Of a stretch of DNA of 37,893 nucleotides, positions 17,963-27,220 are shown piece after piece. Location: assembly GCA_014859265.1 (NCBI GenBank), contig JACUUN010000012.1, positions 1 through 37,893 of the forward strand, given 5' to 3'. The stretch comes from Coriobacteriia bacterium. GTDB taxonomy: Bacteria > Actinomycetota > Coriobacteriia > Anaerosomatales > SLCP01. The stretch's first letter is position 1. Every line of letters begins with the position of its first letter. The notes under the pieces were generated by a model. The model was not told the DNA's origin, made no database searches, and saw nothing but the letters and a program-made list of their open reading frames with translations. Position numbers and translations under genes: made by a program.

Positions 17963-18612
17963 GTGACAGGCCGGTGCGCAGACGGTTCGAGCCGGGCACG
18001 ACGATCGCCGACCTTAAAGAATACATGGAGCCCTTCGTGCTGCGGCTCGGCTACCGGTTCAACGATGACGAGGAGTTCGTTGCCGAAGTCCTCACAAGTG
18101 AGATCGAGATCCTCGATCAGACCGGCGACGTCTACTGCCCGTGCCGGGTGCGCACGGGTGACCCGAGGGAGGACGTGAAGATCGTCTGCCCGTGCATCCC
18201 CTTCTACGCCGATCAGTTCGCGAAGTTGCAGAAGTGCTGGTGCGGCCTGTTCGTGCGCACCGACGTCGAGGACGGCAGCGAGTTGCACGGTGTCATCGAG
18301 GTGCCCGAGGGCCCGGCCGAGGTACCGGTCGCGCTCGCAGCCGAGTTCCCGCCGGGCACACTCAGGACGGTGCGTGTGGGCAAGCGCGAGATCGCGCTCG
18401 CGCGTGTGGGCGACGACTTCTTCGCGCTCGGCAATGTGTGCAGGCATGCGTTCGGGCCGATTGGCCAGGGGTTCCTCGACGGGCACATGGCCATCTGTCC
18501 CTGGCACGGCTGGCGGTTCGACGTACGCGACGGTACGACCGACCATCCCGGTGCGAATGTGGCGACCTACCCGACGAGCGTGCGCGACGGGTATGTCTTC
18601 GTCACGGTGTGA
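17959..18612 (+). CDS. ferredoxin:thioredoxin reductase catalytic-subunit-like domain fused to a Rieske [2Fe-2S] domain
   Basis: 'YCPCRVRTGDPREDVKIVCPCIPFYADQFAKLQKCWCGLF' (three CxC motifs) followed by 'CRHAFGPIGQGFLDGHMAICPWHGWRFDVRDG' (CxH...CxxH); GTG start overlaps the glutaredoxin stop. Confidence 0.88.
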   Translation: MSDRPVRRRFEPGTTIADLKEYMEPFVLRLGYRFNDDEEFVAEVLTSEIEILDQTGDVYCPCRVRTGDPREDVKIVCPCIPFYADQFAKLQKCWCGLFVRTDVEDGSELHGVIEVPEGPAEVPVALAAEFPPGTLRTVRVGKREIALARVGDDFFALGNVCRHAFGPIGQGFLDGHMAICPWHGWRFDVRDGTTDHPGANVATYPTSVRDGYVFVTV

Positions 18613-18613
18613 C

Positions 18614-19537
18614 CTACTCGGCCTCCTCCTTCTTGAAGAGTTCCGCGATCCCGCCGAGCGAGCCCATGATTCCGCTGACCTCCATCGGCAGGAAGACCTT
18701 ATTAGCCGCGCCGTCAGCGATCGCTTTGAGTGCCTCGAGGTAGCGGATGGCGATGAGGTCGTTGGTGGGTTCCCCGCGGTGGATGGCGGAGAAGACGTTG
18801 TCGATCGCGATCGCCTCGCCCTCGGCGAGCTGTATCTTCTCGAACTTCTGCGCCTCGGCGACCTCTCGGATCGCTCGCGCCTTGCCCTCCGCCTCGAGGA
18901 TCGCCGCCTGCTTGAAGCCCTCGGCGCGAGCGATAGCCGCCTGTTTGTCGCCGTCGGCCTCGAGGATGATGGCGCGCCGGTCGCGCTCGGCCTTCATCTG
19001 GCGGTGCATCGCCTCGGTGACGTCCATCGGTGGCTCGATGCGCTGGAGCTCCACGCGTACGATACGCACGCCCCACTTGTCGGTCGCGTCGTCGAGGATC
19101 TTGCGCAGCGCGGCGTTGATCTTCTCGCGGCTCGTGAGCGACTCGTCGAGCTGCATGTCGCCGATGACGTTACGCAGGTTGGTCTGCGCGAGCTTGGTGG
19201 CGGCGAGATAGAAGTTCGCCACGTTGTAGATGAGCTTCACCGGATCGGTGGCCTCGTAGTAGACCACCGCGTCCACGGTCACGAGCACGTTATCGGAGGT
19301 GATGACCTCCTGCGGGGGCACGTCCACCACGTTCTCGCGCATGTCGACCTTCGTGATGCGGTCGATGAAGGGGAGGATGAAGTGCAGTCCCGAGTCGTAC
19401 GTGTGCTGGTACTTGCCGAAGCGCTCGACGATGCCCTTCTCGTACGGGCGCACGATGCGGATGGCCGATATAGCGTATACGAGCAGAACGACAACGACGA
19501 TTGCACCGAATGCGATGGCTGTGAATCCCTGAGGCAT
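18614..19537 (-). CDS. SPFH/Band 7 stomatin-like protein
   Basis: N-terminal TM, '[70 protein letters not shown]'. Confidence 0.95.
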   Translation of the reverse strand: MPQGFTAIAFGAIVVVVLLVYAISAIRIVRPYEKGIVERFGKYQHTYDSGLHFILPFIDRITKVDMRENVVDVPPQEVITSDNVLVTVDAVVYYEATDPVKLIYNVANFYLAATKLAQTNLRNVIGDMQLDESLTSREKINAALRKILDDATDKWGVRIVRVELQRIEPPMDVTEAMHRQMKAERDRRAIILEADGDKQAAIARAEGFKQAAILEAEGKARAIREVAEAQKFEKIQLAEGEAIAIDNVFSAIHRGEPTNDLIAIRYLEALKAIADGAANKVFLPMEVSGIMGSLGGIAELFKKEEAE

Positions 19538-19564
19538 GGCCTTCTCCGATCCTCGTGCGGTGGC

Positions 19565-20032
19565 CTATCCGGCTGGCATCTGGTCTGCTGGTGGCTCGGG
19601 GTGAACGATGAGGTGCGTTCCGTCGACGCGGTCGACGACCACACGGGTGCCGATTGGCAGGTTGTCGTGGCCCGGGGAGTCGGCCCGCCACTCCTCGCGC
19701 TCGATGCGCACCATGCCCATGGGACTGTCGTTCACGAGTTCCTCTATGACGGTACCGGTCTTGCCGACGAGCCGGTCGACACCGGTGCGCATGGGCGGCT
19801 CGAAGGTGAGCCGGTCCGCGTAGCGCCGGAGCAGGACGAGCATCGCGGCGGACACGAACGCGAAGGCGGCCCACTGCCAGCCCACGCTCACGCCGAGGAA
19901 CTCGAGTAGTGCGGCGACGGCCGCGCCGATGCCGAAGGGCAGAAGGAAGAAGCCCGCCGTGAAGATCTCCCCGATCATGAGGGTCGCCGCGAGCAGCACC
20001 CAGACCCAGAACCAGATTTCGACCCCGTCCAT
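19565..20032 (-). CDS. NfeD family membrane protein
   Basis: Start MDGVEIWFWVWVLLAATLMIGEIFTAGFFLLPFGIGAAVAALLEFLG; C-terminal OB-like 'GKTGTVIEELVNDSPMGMVRIEREEWRADSPG'; next to the SPFH gene. Confidence 0.92.
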   Translation of the reverse strand: MDGVEIWFWVWVLLAATLMIGEIFTAGFFLLPFGIGAAVAALLEFLGVSVGWQWAAFAFVSAAMLVLLRRYADRLTFEPPMRTGVDRLVGKTGTVIEELVNDSPMGMVRIEREEWRADSPGHDNLPIGTRVVVDRVDGTHLIVHPEPPADQMPAG

Positions 20033-20125
20033 CGATTCCTCCCCGACATGCAGTCGCCGGCCAACTCCTACCAGCACTATATACCGCCAGGGAGCGCGGC
20101 GCTGACACAAGGCGACCCGGTCCGC

Positions 20126-20154
20126 TTGACGTTCAGCAGCGCTCTCAGCATAAT
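20126..20154 (+). promoter_or_regulatory. sigma70-type promoter of the Rrf2 gene
   Basis: TTGACG (20126-20131) - 17 nt - CATAAT (20149-20154). Confidence 0.7.
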
Positions 20155-20215
20155 GCACTACAAGAATAGCAGTAATGCGGATTGCTCCGCTGTCGTTCCC
20201 GGGAGGTGGCGCCAC

Positions 20216-20632
20216 ATGAGAGTTTCGCAGCGCCTCGACTACGCCCTGCGTGCGCTGACCGCCATCGCATCGCTCCCCGAGGGGACCACGATGGCCGCTG
20301 GTGAGGTTGCCGACCGGCTCGGGCTGCCGCGCCGTTTCGTCGAGCAGCAGATCACCGTGCTCGCGAAGGACGGCCTTGTAGTGAGCCAGCGCGGTGCACG
20401 CGGCGGATGCTCGCTCGCCCGTCCTGCCGCCGAGATCACCGTGGCCGAGGTCGTTGAGGCGCTCCAGGGATCAGTACTCGATGTTCCCTCGGTGACGGAC
20501 TCCGCTGTCTCCGAGATGTGGGCCGATGCTGCGAGGAGCCTCAAGGACGTGCTGGGCGCTACGACTATCGCCGAGCTTGCGGTGCGTCAGCGGGAGATCG
20601 ACAGCAGCAGGGTCCCCATGTATGACATTTAG
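20216..20632 (+). CDS. Rrf2 family transcriptional regulator
   Basis: 'MRVSQRLDYALRALTAIASLPEGTTMAAGEVADRLGLPRRFVEQQITVLAKDGLVVSQRGARGGCSLARPAAEITVAEVVEALQG'. Confidence 0.93.
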   Translation: MRVSQRLDYALRALTAIASLPEGTTMAAGEVADRLGLPRRFVEQQITVLAKDGLVVSQRGARGGCSLARPAAEITVAEVVEALQGSVLDVPSVTDSAVSEMWADAARSLKDVLGATTIAELAVRQREIDSSRVPMYDI

Positions 20633-20721
20633 GGCGTTGTGCACACGTGTGCTATTCCCCCTGACGGCGGCCCGGTTCGCACGCCGAGCCGAGTCGCTTC
20701 GCGTTCGGAGCCGGGGATCCG

Positions 20722-22029
20722 TCAGGCGAGGGCCGCTCGCGCGGTCTCCCTGGCCCGTTCGATGATTGCATCGAGACCCGCGTCCGAAGGCTCGGCCACG
20801 CGGCCGTCGCGTACTCTCCACTCGCCGCCCGACATCACGTTCGTAAGCGAAGGGCGCCCAGCGCATCCGAGGAGCGCCTCGTGGGGGTCTGCGACCTCGG
20901 CTGCACACCGGAAGATTGCGAGATCTGCCTGGTGACCGGGTGCGAGCGATCCGAAGGAGTCGCCCATGCCGAGGGCCTCTGCGCCGTCAGTGGTCATCAT
21001 GCGGATGACGCGTTCGGCTGTCAGGTTCGGGGCGAGCGCACGAACCACCCGGGCCTCGTCGAGAAGGTCGAGATCGAGGTTGCTTGCGAGCGAGTCGGTC
21101 CCGAGTGCGAGGCGCGTGCCGGCGGCCTCGAGCGCCGCGACCGGGGCGGGACCCTCTCGCAGATATGCGTTCGAGCGGGGGCAGAGGACGATGCCCGCGG
21201 TCTTCGCCGCAAGCACGTCGACGTCATCCGCCTTCAGCTGGACGCAGTGGATCGCGAGCGCTCCGTCGAGGACCCCGAGATCGTCCAGGTAGCGCACGGG
21301 GGTGATTCCCGATCCGGGTGCCAGCCCCATGGCGAAGCGGCTGGCGGTTCCCGCCAGCGCACCGCTGCCCTGTTCGAACAGCTCTGCCTCGGCGTGGGAC
21401 TCGGCGACGTGGATGGCGTAGGGCACACCTTCTGCGCGCGTCCGGGCATGGGCCGCGCGCAGAAGCCCCGGCCCGGACGTATACGGGGAGTGGGGAGAGA
21501 TGCCTGCGCGTATGCGGGGATCGCCGGGTATGTCCGGTGCACGCGCGGGGTAGCCGTGGGTGGCGAGCGCCCTGCCGAGGCCGCCCGGCTTGACGCCGAG
21601 CACCTCCCAGAAGAACACGCCCCCCAGCCCCGCCTCACGGGCGATGCGCTGGGACGCAGCGCTGTAGGCGATCTCCCCGACCACGGTGACGCCAGCCTCC
21701 AGGCAGCGCCGCGCACCGAGTGCGACCGAGGCCTCGAGCGCCTCGGGCGTGAGTGTGCGCACCGCGCGCACAAGCAGGGGAAGCCACTCGCCGAACGACA
21801 CGGAGGGCAGCAGCCCTCCGAGCACCGTGAGCGCCAGGTGGGTGTGGGCGTTGATGAGGCCCGGCAGCAACACGCACCCGTCATGGCGCTCTACTGGATC
21901 TCCCGGGTACTCCCGCGCGAGTTCCTCAAGCGGCCCGACGTCCCTGACGCGGGTCTCACGCACGAGCACCGCGCCGTCGCGGACCGGCGCCGAGGCGATT
22001 GGAAGCACCCACTCGGCGTGGATGAGCAC
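20722..22029 (-). CDS. amidohydrolase, candidate aminodeoxyfutalosine deaminase (MqnX/MtaD-like)
   Basis: 'VLLPGLINAHTHLALTVLGG', 'PHSPYTSGPGLLRAAHARTRAEGVPYAIHVAES', 'LGTDSLASNLDLDLLDEARV'; tightly coupled to the MTAP-like gene and close to mqnC/A/E. Confidence 0.78.
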   Translation of the reverse strand: MLIHAEWVLPIASAPVRDGAVLVRETRVRDVGPLEELAREYPGDPVERHDGCVLLPGLINAHTHLALTVLGGLLPSVSFGEWLPLLVRAVRTLTPEALEASVALGARRCLEAGVTVVGEIAYSAASQRIAREAGLGGVFFWEVLGVKPGGLGRALATHGYPARAPDIPGDPRIRAGISPHSPYTSGPGLLRAAHARTRAEGVPYAIHVAESHAEAELFEQGSGALAGTASRFAMGLAPGSGITPVRYLDDLGVLDGALAIHCVQLKADDVDVLAAKTAGIVLCPRSNAYLREGPAPVAALEAAGTRLALGTDSLASNLDLDLLDEARVVRALAPNLTAERVIRMMTTDGAEALGMGDSFGSLAPGHQADLAIFRCAAEVADPHEALLGCAGRPSLTNVMSGGEWRVRDGRVAEPSDAGLDAIIERARETARAALA

Positions 22030-22032
22030 CTG

Positions 22033-22875
22033 CTACGCCTCCGGCGGGTCGAGCAGGCTCGGCTTGCGCAGGTCCGCGCAGCCGCACTCCGCGCCGAGGT
22101 CCGCCGCGCTCACCGTATCGATGACGCATCGGGCGACGGTCTCGGACTCCTCGAAGAAGATCGCCTTGAGTTCGGAGTGCTCCCACGCGCCGATCACGCC
22201 CTCGGCGTAGTTCACCACGATGTAGATGCCGGCATAGCACGCGCCGATGTCGCGTGCGAGGAAGACCTCGGGCGCGAGCGACTGACCGATGACGTCCCCG
22301 CCGAGGCGGCGCATGTAGTCGACCTCGGCCACGCTCTCGAAGCGGGGGCCGTCGGTGACGAGGTAGGTACCGCGCCGGAAGACGCGCGAGAACGGTGCGC
22401 TCGCAGCCGCGTGGAGGTGGCTCGCCAGGTCGGGGCAGATCGGCTGGCGCATGATGAGCAGGTGGTCACCGAGCACGTAGATGTCCTGTCTGATGGTGAG
22501 GTCGATGAAGTCGTTGGGGATGATGACGTCGCGCGGGTCGAGCAGGTGGTTGAGGCTCCCCACGCCGCCGTCTGCCACGACCTTGCGCACTCCGGCCTCG
22601 TGGAAGACCCAGAAGACCTGCAGGCTCGCATCGGCGCGCTTCACATCCCGGCGCCAGCCGTGCATTCGGACGCTCAGCGCCTCGCGCGGTCCGTGAGGAC
22701 CGTCGACGCGGATGTGCGTGAATGCGGGACTGCGTCCAAACGGCGTGTCGAACACGAGGCCATCGTCGAGCACCGTCACCCGCTCGTCGGTAAGCGAGCC
22801 CGCGGTGCCGAGAGAAAGCGTTCCTGAGCCGCCGCAGGTACCGAATTCGGCGGAGGGTACGTGCTGGTCGGGCAT
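22033..22875 (-). CDS. MTAP/PNP-family nucleoside phosphorylase-like protein
   Basis: 'VRKVVADGGVGSLNHLLDPRDVIIPNDFIDLT' and 'GTYLVTDGPRFESVAEVDYMRRLGGDVIGQSLAPEVFLARDIGACYAGIYIVVNYAEG' MTAP-like motifs. Confidence 0.85.
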   Translation of the reverse strand: MPDQHVPSAEFGTCGGSGTLSLGTAGSLTDERVTVLDDGLVFDTPFGRSPAFTHIRVDGPHGPREALSVRMHGWRRDVKRADASLQVFWVFHEAGVRKVVADGGVGSLNHLLDPRDVIIPNDFIDLTIRQDIYVLGDHLLIMRQPICPDLASHLHAAASAPFSRVFRRGTYLVTDGPRFESVAEVDYMRRLGGDVIGQSLAPEVFLARDIGACYAGIYIVVNYAEGVIGAWEHSELKAIFFEESETVARCVIDTVSAADLGAECGCADLRKPSLLDPPEA

Positions 22876-23027
22876 GGTGGCACCTCCTCGGTACGAGGCT
22901 AGCCGATGCGAAGCCGTCGTGCTAGTGTGCAGCCGCGCAACGGCTCGGTGATGTTGGCCTGGCGGACGCGCCCACGGGGCAGAAAACGGGTACGTGCATC
23001 AGATAAGAAGTTGTGAAGGAGGCTCCC

Positions 23028-23918
23028 ATGAGGGTCAACGGCATACGTGCGGGATTCATCGCCCGCGTGGCTCTGACCGCGCTGATTCTCGTGCTCGTAG
23101 GCGGCATGACGGGTGCCTGCGCCCGCGACACCACGCCGAGCGGGCCCCCCGAGCCGGCGCCCGAGCCCACGGTGAAGCCGAAGCCGGAGGAGTCCGAAGC
23201 CACGACGGAGGTCACGGTCTACCTCGTCCGGGGTGAGACGCTCGGTGTGGCCGTTCGCGAAGTGCGCGAGACCGTTGCCATCGCACGCGCGGCGCTCGAG
23301 GCGCTCCTCGCCGGCCCCACCGATCTCGACGGCGAGGCCGGACTGGGCACGGTCATTCCCGAGGGCACGCGGCTTAATGACGTCTCTGTCACCGACGGCG
23401 TGGCGACGGTCGACCTGTCCCCCGAGTTCGAGTCGGGCGGTGGTTCGCTCTCGATGCAGCTGCGTGTGGCCCAGGTCGTCTTCACGCTCACCCGCTTCCC
23501 GACTATCGAGAGTGTGGCGTTCATGATCGACGGTCAGCCGGTCGAGGCGATCGGCGGGGAGGGCATCGTCGTCTCTCCGCCGGTGACCCGCGCGGCGTTT
23601 GCCGACAACACCCTGCCGGCGATTCTCGTCGAGACGCCAGCACCGTGGCAGGAGGTCTCAAGCCCTCTGCGGTTGACAGGCATGTCGAACACGTTCGAAG
23701 CTACGCTCAATTACGAGGTCGTCGACCCTGCCGGTGTGGTTGTTGCCGAAGGGTTCGGCACTGCGACCGCTGGCACCGGTACGTGGGGCACGTTCGACGT
23801 CACCGTTCCCTTCGAGATCGCACGGGAGGGTGTGGGTGCGCTCATCGTCTTCGAGCAGTCCGCTAAGGACGGGTCACGGATCAACCTCGTGGAGATCCCG
23901 CTCAACATGACCGAGTAG
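23028..23918 (+). CDS. GerMN-domain lipoprotein with C-terminal Gmad2 Ig-like domain
   Basis: Lipobox-like 'MTGAC'; 'VTVYLVRGETLGVAVREV...ALEALLAGPT..GLGTVIPEGTRLNDVSVTDGVATVDLSPEF'; C-terminal 'ILVETPAPWQEVSSPLRLTGMSNTFEATLNYEVVD'. Confidence 0.9.
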   Translation: MRVNGIRAGFIARVALTALILVLVGGMTGACARDTTPSGPPEPAPEPTVKPKPEESEATTEVTVYLVRGETLGVAVREVRETVAIARAALEALLAGPTDLDGEAGLGTVIPEGTRLNDVSVTDGVATVDLSPEFESGGGSLSMQLRVAQVVFTLTRFPTIESVAFMIDGQPVEAIGGEGIVVSPPVTRAAFADNTLPAILVETPAPWQEVSSPLRLTGMSNTFEATLNYEVVDPAGVVVAEGFGTATAGTGTWGTFDVTVPFEIAREGVGALIVFEQSAKDGSRINLVEIPLNMTE

Positions 23919-23935
23919 ACGCCGGGTAGCCGGGT

Positions 23936-25072
23936 CTAGAACCTGCGCACCTCGCGGTAGAGCGTGTCGCGCTGCACCGGCATGTAGCCCGCATCGGCGA
24001 TGAGCCGCACGAGTTCGTCGCGCGCGAGCATGAAGCGGGTCCCGGCGGCCGCGACGACGTTCTCCTCGATCATCGTCGAGCCCATGTCGTTGGCGCCGAA
24101 GGCGAGCGCGATCTGCCCGATCTTCGAGCCCTGCGTGACCCATGACGCCTGGATGTTGCGGACGCTGTCGAGGAAGAGCCGGGCGACTGCGAGTGTGCGC
24201 AGGTACTCATAGCCGCTCGCTGCGGTGAGCGGTGTGCCACGCGCAGCCGACTCGTCCTCGGCCAGCGCGGTGTTGCCCGGCTGAAAGCTCCACGGGATGA
24301 ACGCGCGAAAGCCGACGTGGCCGCCTGCGACCGCCTCGTCTTGCACCTGCCGAACCCGCCTGAGGTGCTCGATGCGCTCCGCAAGCGTCTCCAGTCCGCC
24401 GAACATCATCGTCGCGGTCGTCGAGATGTCGAGCGCGTGCGCCTCGCGCATTACGTCGAGCCACTCGTCCGAGGTCGCCTTGCGCGGCGAGACATGGCTG
24501 CGCACCCGGTCCACGAGGATCTCGGCGCCCCCGCCGGGAAGCGAGTCGAGCCCTGCGTCGCGCAACCGCTCGAGCACGTCGCGCGTGGAGATGCCCGAGA
24601 GCTTCGCGATGTGCACGACCTCGGGCGGGCCGAAGCCGTGGACGTAGATGCCCGGGTTGTCCTGCTTGATGTCGCGTAGCGTCTGCTCGTACCACTCGAT
24701 GCCGAGGTCGGGGTGCATGCCACCCTGAAGCAGGATCGCCGTCCCCTCGAGATCGATCGTCTCGCGCACCTTATCCGCCAACTCGTCGCGGGTCAGCACG
24801 TAGGCGCTGTCGGCATCTTTCGTCGCATAGAAGGCGCAGAACCGGCACTCCGAGACGCAAACGTTGGTGTAGTTGACGTTGCGATCGATGATGAAAGTGA
24901 CTTTGTCGCCCGGCACGAGGCGCTGGCGCATCACCGAGGCCGCCGCTCCGAGCGCGAGCAGGTCACTGTCTTCGAGCAGCTCCAGCGCATCGTCGGGCGT
25001 CAATCGCGTCTCGCCGGCTGCAGCGGCGAACGCGCGCTCGAGCAAGTGGTCGTGGCCGCTCACGCCGCTCAT
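23936..25072 (-). CDS. mqnC: cyclic dehypoxanthinyl futalosine synthase (radical SAM)
   Basis: 'CVSECRFCAFY' radical-SAM motif, 'LLQGGMHPDLGIEWYEQTLRDIK', 'LPGGGAEILVDRVR'; ATGA overlap with mqnA. Confidence 0.93.
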   Translation of the reverse strand: MSGVSGHDHLLERAFAAAAGETRLTPDDALELLEDSDLLALGAAASVMRQRLVPGDKVTFIIDRNVNYTNVCVSECRFCAFYATKDADSAYVLTRDELADKVRETIDLEGTAILLQGGMHPDLGIEWYEQTLRDIKQDNPGIYVHGFGPPEVVHIAKLSGISTRDVLERLRDAGLDSLPGGGAEILVDRVRSHVSPRKATSDEWLDVMREAHALDISTTATMMFGGLETLAERIEHLRRVRQVQDEAVAGGHVGFRAFIPWSFQPGNTALAEDESAARGTPLTAASGYEYLRTLAVARLFLDSVRNIQASWVTQGSKIGQIALAFGANDMGSTMIEENVVAAAGTRFMLARDELVRLIADAGYMPVQRDTLYREVRRF

Positions 25073-25905
25073 CCGTCCTCCCCGAAGATCGCGACCCCGG
25101 GGACGTCATCGAGCTCGCCCACGCCGACCGCCTCGGTCAGGAAGCGTTTGAGCCCCTCGCGGTAGCGCGGTTCGTAACGGAAGTGCAACGCATCGAAGTA
25201 GCCGCGGAACCGGTCGGCAGAAAACGACTCCCACCGGGCTGCGTACTCGGAGATGTCGTCGAGGTGTGCTCGGCAGTAGGCGAGCGAGCCGGCAAGCGCG
25301 TCGGCGACCGTACGCACGGCGTCGGGCTCCGACTCCGCGAACTCACGGCGCACCGCCCACACGGCGTAGACCATCGGCAGTCCCGTCCACGAGGCCCACT
25401 CCGAGCCGAGGTCGTAGGCGAACAGCCCTTCGGGCGGTTCCCAGTACGCTCTCAGCGCCTCGTCGCCGATGAGCAGGGCCGCGTCGGCGTCGCGAAGCAT
25501 CGCCGGCAGGTCGGGGGGCATCTCGACGTAGTCGGCGGATACGCCCCAGTGTTTCTCGAGGAGCACGCGGGTGAGCACCTGCGAGGTGCGCGAGGTGTCG
25601 GTGAGCGCCACCGTGCGGCCGTCGAGATCGGCGGCGGGAACCTTCGAAAGCAGCAGTATCGACTGGACTTCGCCGTCGCTGGAGATTGCGATGTCCGGCA
25701 GGAGCACGAGCCCGTCCGCGTGGCGCGCGTACTCGATTGCGGGGATGGGTGCGACGTCGAGTTCGCCGTCGAGCAGCATGCGTGCGAGGTCGCGCGGGGC
25801 TGCCTTGACGAGGTCGACATCGAGCAGGACGTCCTGCTTGACCATGCCGTAGTAGAGCGGCAGGCAGTTGATGAACTGGATGTGGCCGAGGCGGGGGCGT
25901 GCCAC
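25069..25905 (-). CDS. mqnA: chorismate dehydratase (MqnA family)
   Basis: 'RLGHIQFINCLPLYYGM..LDVDLVKAAPRDLARMLLDGELDVAPIPAIEYARHADGLVLLPDIAISSDGEVQSILL'. Confidence 0.93.
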   Translation of the reverse strand: MARPRLGHIQFINCLPLYYGMVKQDVLLDVDLVKAAPRDLARMLLDGELDVAPIPAIEYARHADGLVLLPDIAISSDGEVQSILLLSKVPAADLDGRTVALTDTSRTSQVLTRVLLEKHWGVSADYVEMPPDLPAMLRDADAALLIGDEALRAYWEPPEGLFAYDLGSEWASWTGLPMVYAVWAVRREFAESEPDAVRTVADALAGSLAYCRAHLDDISEYAARWESFSADRFRGYFDALHFRYEPRYREGLKRFLTEAVGVGELDDVPGVAIFGEDG

Positions 25906-25906
25906 G

Positions 25907-27100
25907 TTATCCTCCCGTGGCCACGGTGCCGCTGGCCACGCCGGTCTGCGGTGGTGCCCCGATCGGTCCTGCGTTCCACGCAGGCAGTTGGCTTTCGGCG
26001 TCGTAGGTGCGCACCACGCGGTAGAGGGTGTCGCGTTCGACGGCCACGTGTCCGGTCTCGGCGATCATGCCCACGAGGTCATCCTTCGAGAGCGCCTCGG
26101 GTGTGGTGGCACCGGCCATGTGCGTGATCTTCTCCTCGACCACCGTGCCGTCGATGTCGTCCACGCCGAAGCACGTGGCGAGCTGTGCGACCTTAAGGCC
26201 GACCATGATCCAGAACGCCTTGATGTGCGGGATGTTGTCGAGCATGAGACGCGCGATCGCCAGCGTCTTGAGGTCGTCGAAGCCGGTCGTTCCGGGCAGG
26301 TCGGCGAGCTCGGTGTTGGCCGGGTGGAACGCCAGCGGGATGAACGCGAGGAAGCCGCCGGTCGCATCCTGCTGCTCGCGCAGGCGGACCAAGTGGTCGA
26401 CGCGTTCCTCGGTCGTCTCGATGTGTCCGTAAAGCATGGTGCAGTTCGTCGCGATGCCGAGCTCGTGCGCCTCACCGTGGATGCGCAGCCACACGTCGGA
26501 CTTCGTCTTCTTGTCCCAGGCAGCCATGCGCGTACGGTCGCTGAAGATCTCAGCGCCGCCACCCGGTAGCGCGTCGAGGCCGGCGGCCTTCAAGTCGGCA
26601 AGCACCTCGCGGGTGGGCTTCTCGCCGATGATGGCCATGTGCTCGATCTCGACCGCGGTGAACGCCTGGACGATGACGTGATCGGGAACTGCATCGCGCG
26701 TGCGCCGCACGATGTCGAGGTAGAAGTCATAGCTCCACTCGGGGTGCAACCCGCTCACGATGTGAATCTCGTACGCGCCGTCCGACGCGCCCTGTGCGGC
26801 AGCCTCTGCGACCGTGTCGAGCGTCATCTCGTATGCGCCCTCCTCGCCCTTCGAGCGGGCGAACGCGCAGAACTTGCATCGGTTGCGGCAGATGTTGGTG
26901 GGGTTGATATGACGGTTCACCATGAAGTAGACGCGGTCGCCGTTGACACGTCGGCGTGTGAAGTCCGCCATCTGGCCGATGCCGAGCAGATCGCTGCTGG
27001 CATAGAGCGCGATTCCGTCAGCGCGGGTGAGCCGTGTCCCGGCGAGCACCTTCGCGGCGATGGGTTCGAGTGAGGGGTCGGAGAGTTGGAACGCGGTCAT
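25907..27100 (-). CDS. mqnE: aminofutalosine synthase (radical SAM)
   Basis: 'NRHINPTNICRNRCKFCAFARSKGEEGAYEM' radical-SAM motif; 'HIVSGLHPEWSYDFYLDIVR'; start set at MTAFQLSDPSLEPI; longer ORF extension is antisense readthrough. Confidence 0.93.
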   Translation of the reverse strand: MTAFQLSDPSLEPIAAKVLAGTRLTRADGIALYASSDLLGIGQMADFTRRRVNGDRVYFMVNRHINPTNICRNRCKFCAFARSKGEEGAYEMTLDTVAEAAAQGASDGAYEIHIVSGLHPEWSYDFYLDIVRRTRDAVPDHVIVQAFTAVEIEHMAIIGEKPTREVLADLKAAGLDALPGGGAEIFSDRTRMAAWDKKTKSDVWLRIHGEAHELGIATNCTMLYGHIETTEERVDHLVRLREQQDATGGFLAFIPLAFHPANTELADLPGTTGFDDLKTLAIARLMLDNIPHIKAFWIMVGLKVAQLATCFGVDDIDGTVVEEKITHMAGATTPEALSKDDLVGMIAETGHVAVERDTLYRVVRTYDAESQLPAWNAGPIGAPPQTGVASGTVATGG

Positions 27101-27220
27101 GGCGGTTCCTTCCGGACGAGGAGAAAGCCGCCGATAATAATACCAGCAGAAGGATACATACCTATAAATGACGGTGGGGTCGCGCCCTGATGGCGCGCGG
27201 CCTCTAGGAGGGAGTCCGGT

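Noticed and set aside
20216-20632. IscR/NsrR assignment of the Rrf2 protein
   Set aside because: The conserved three-cysteine cluster is absent.
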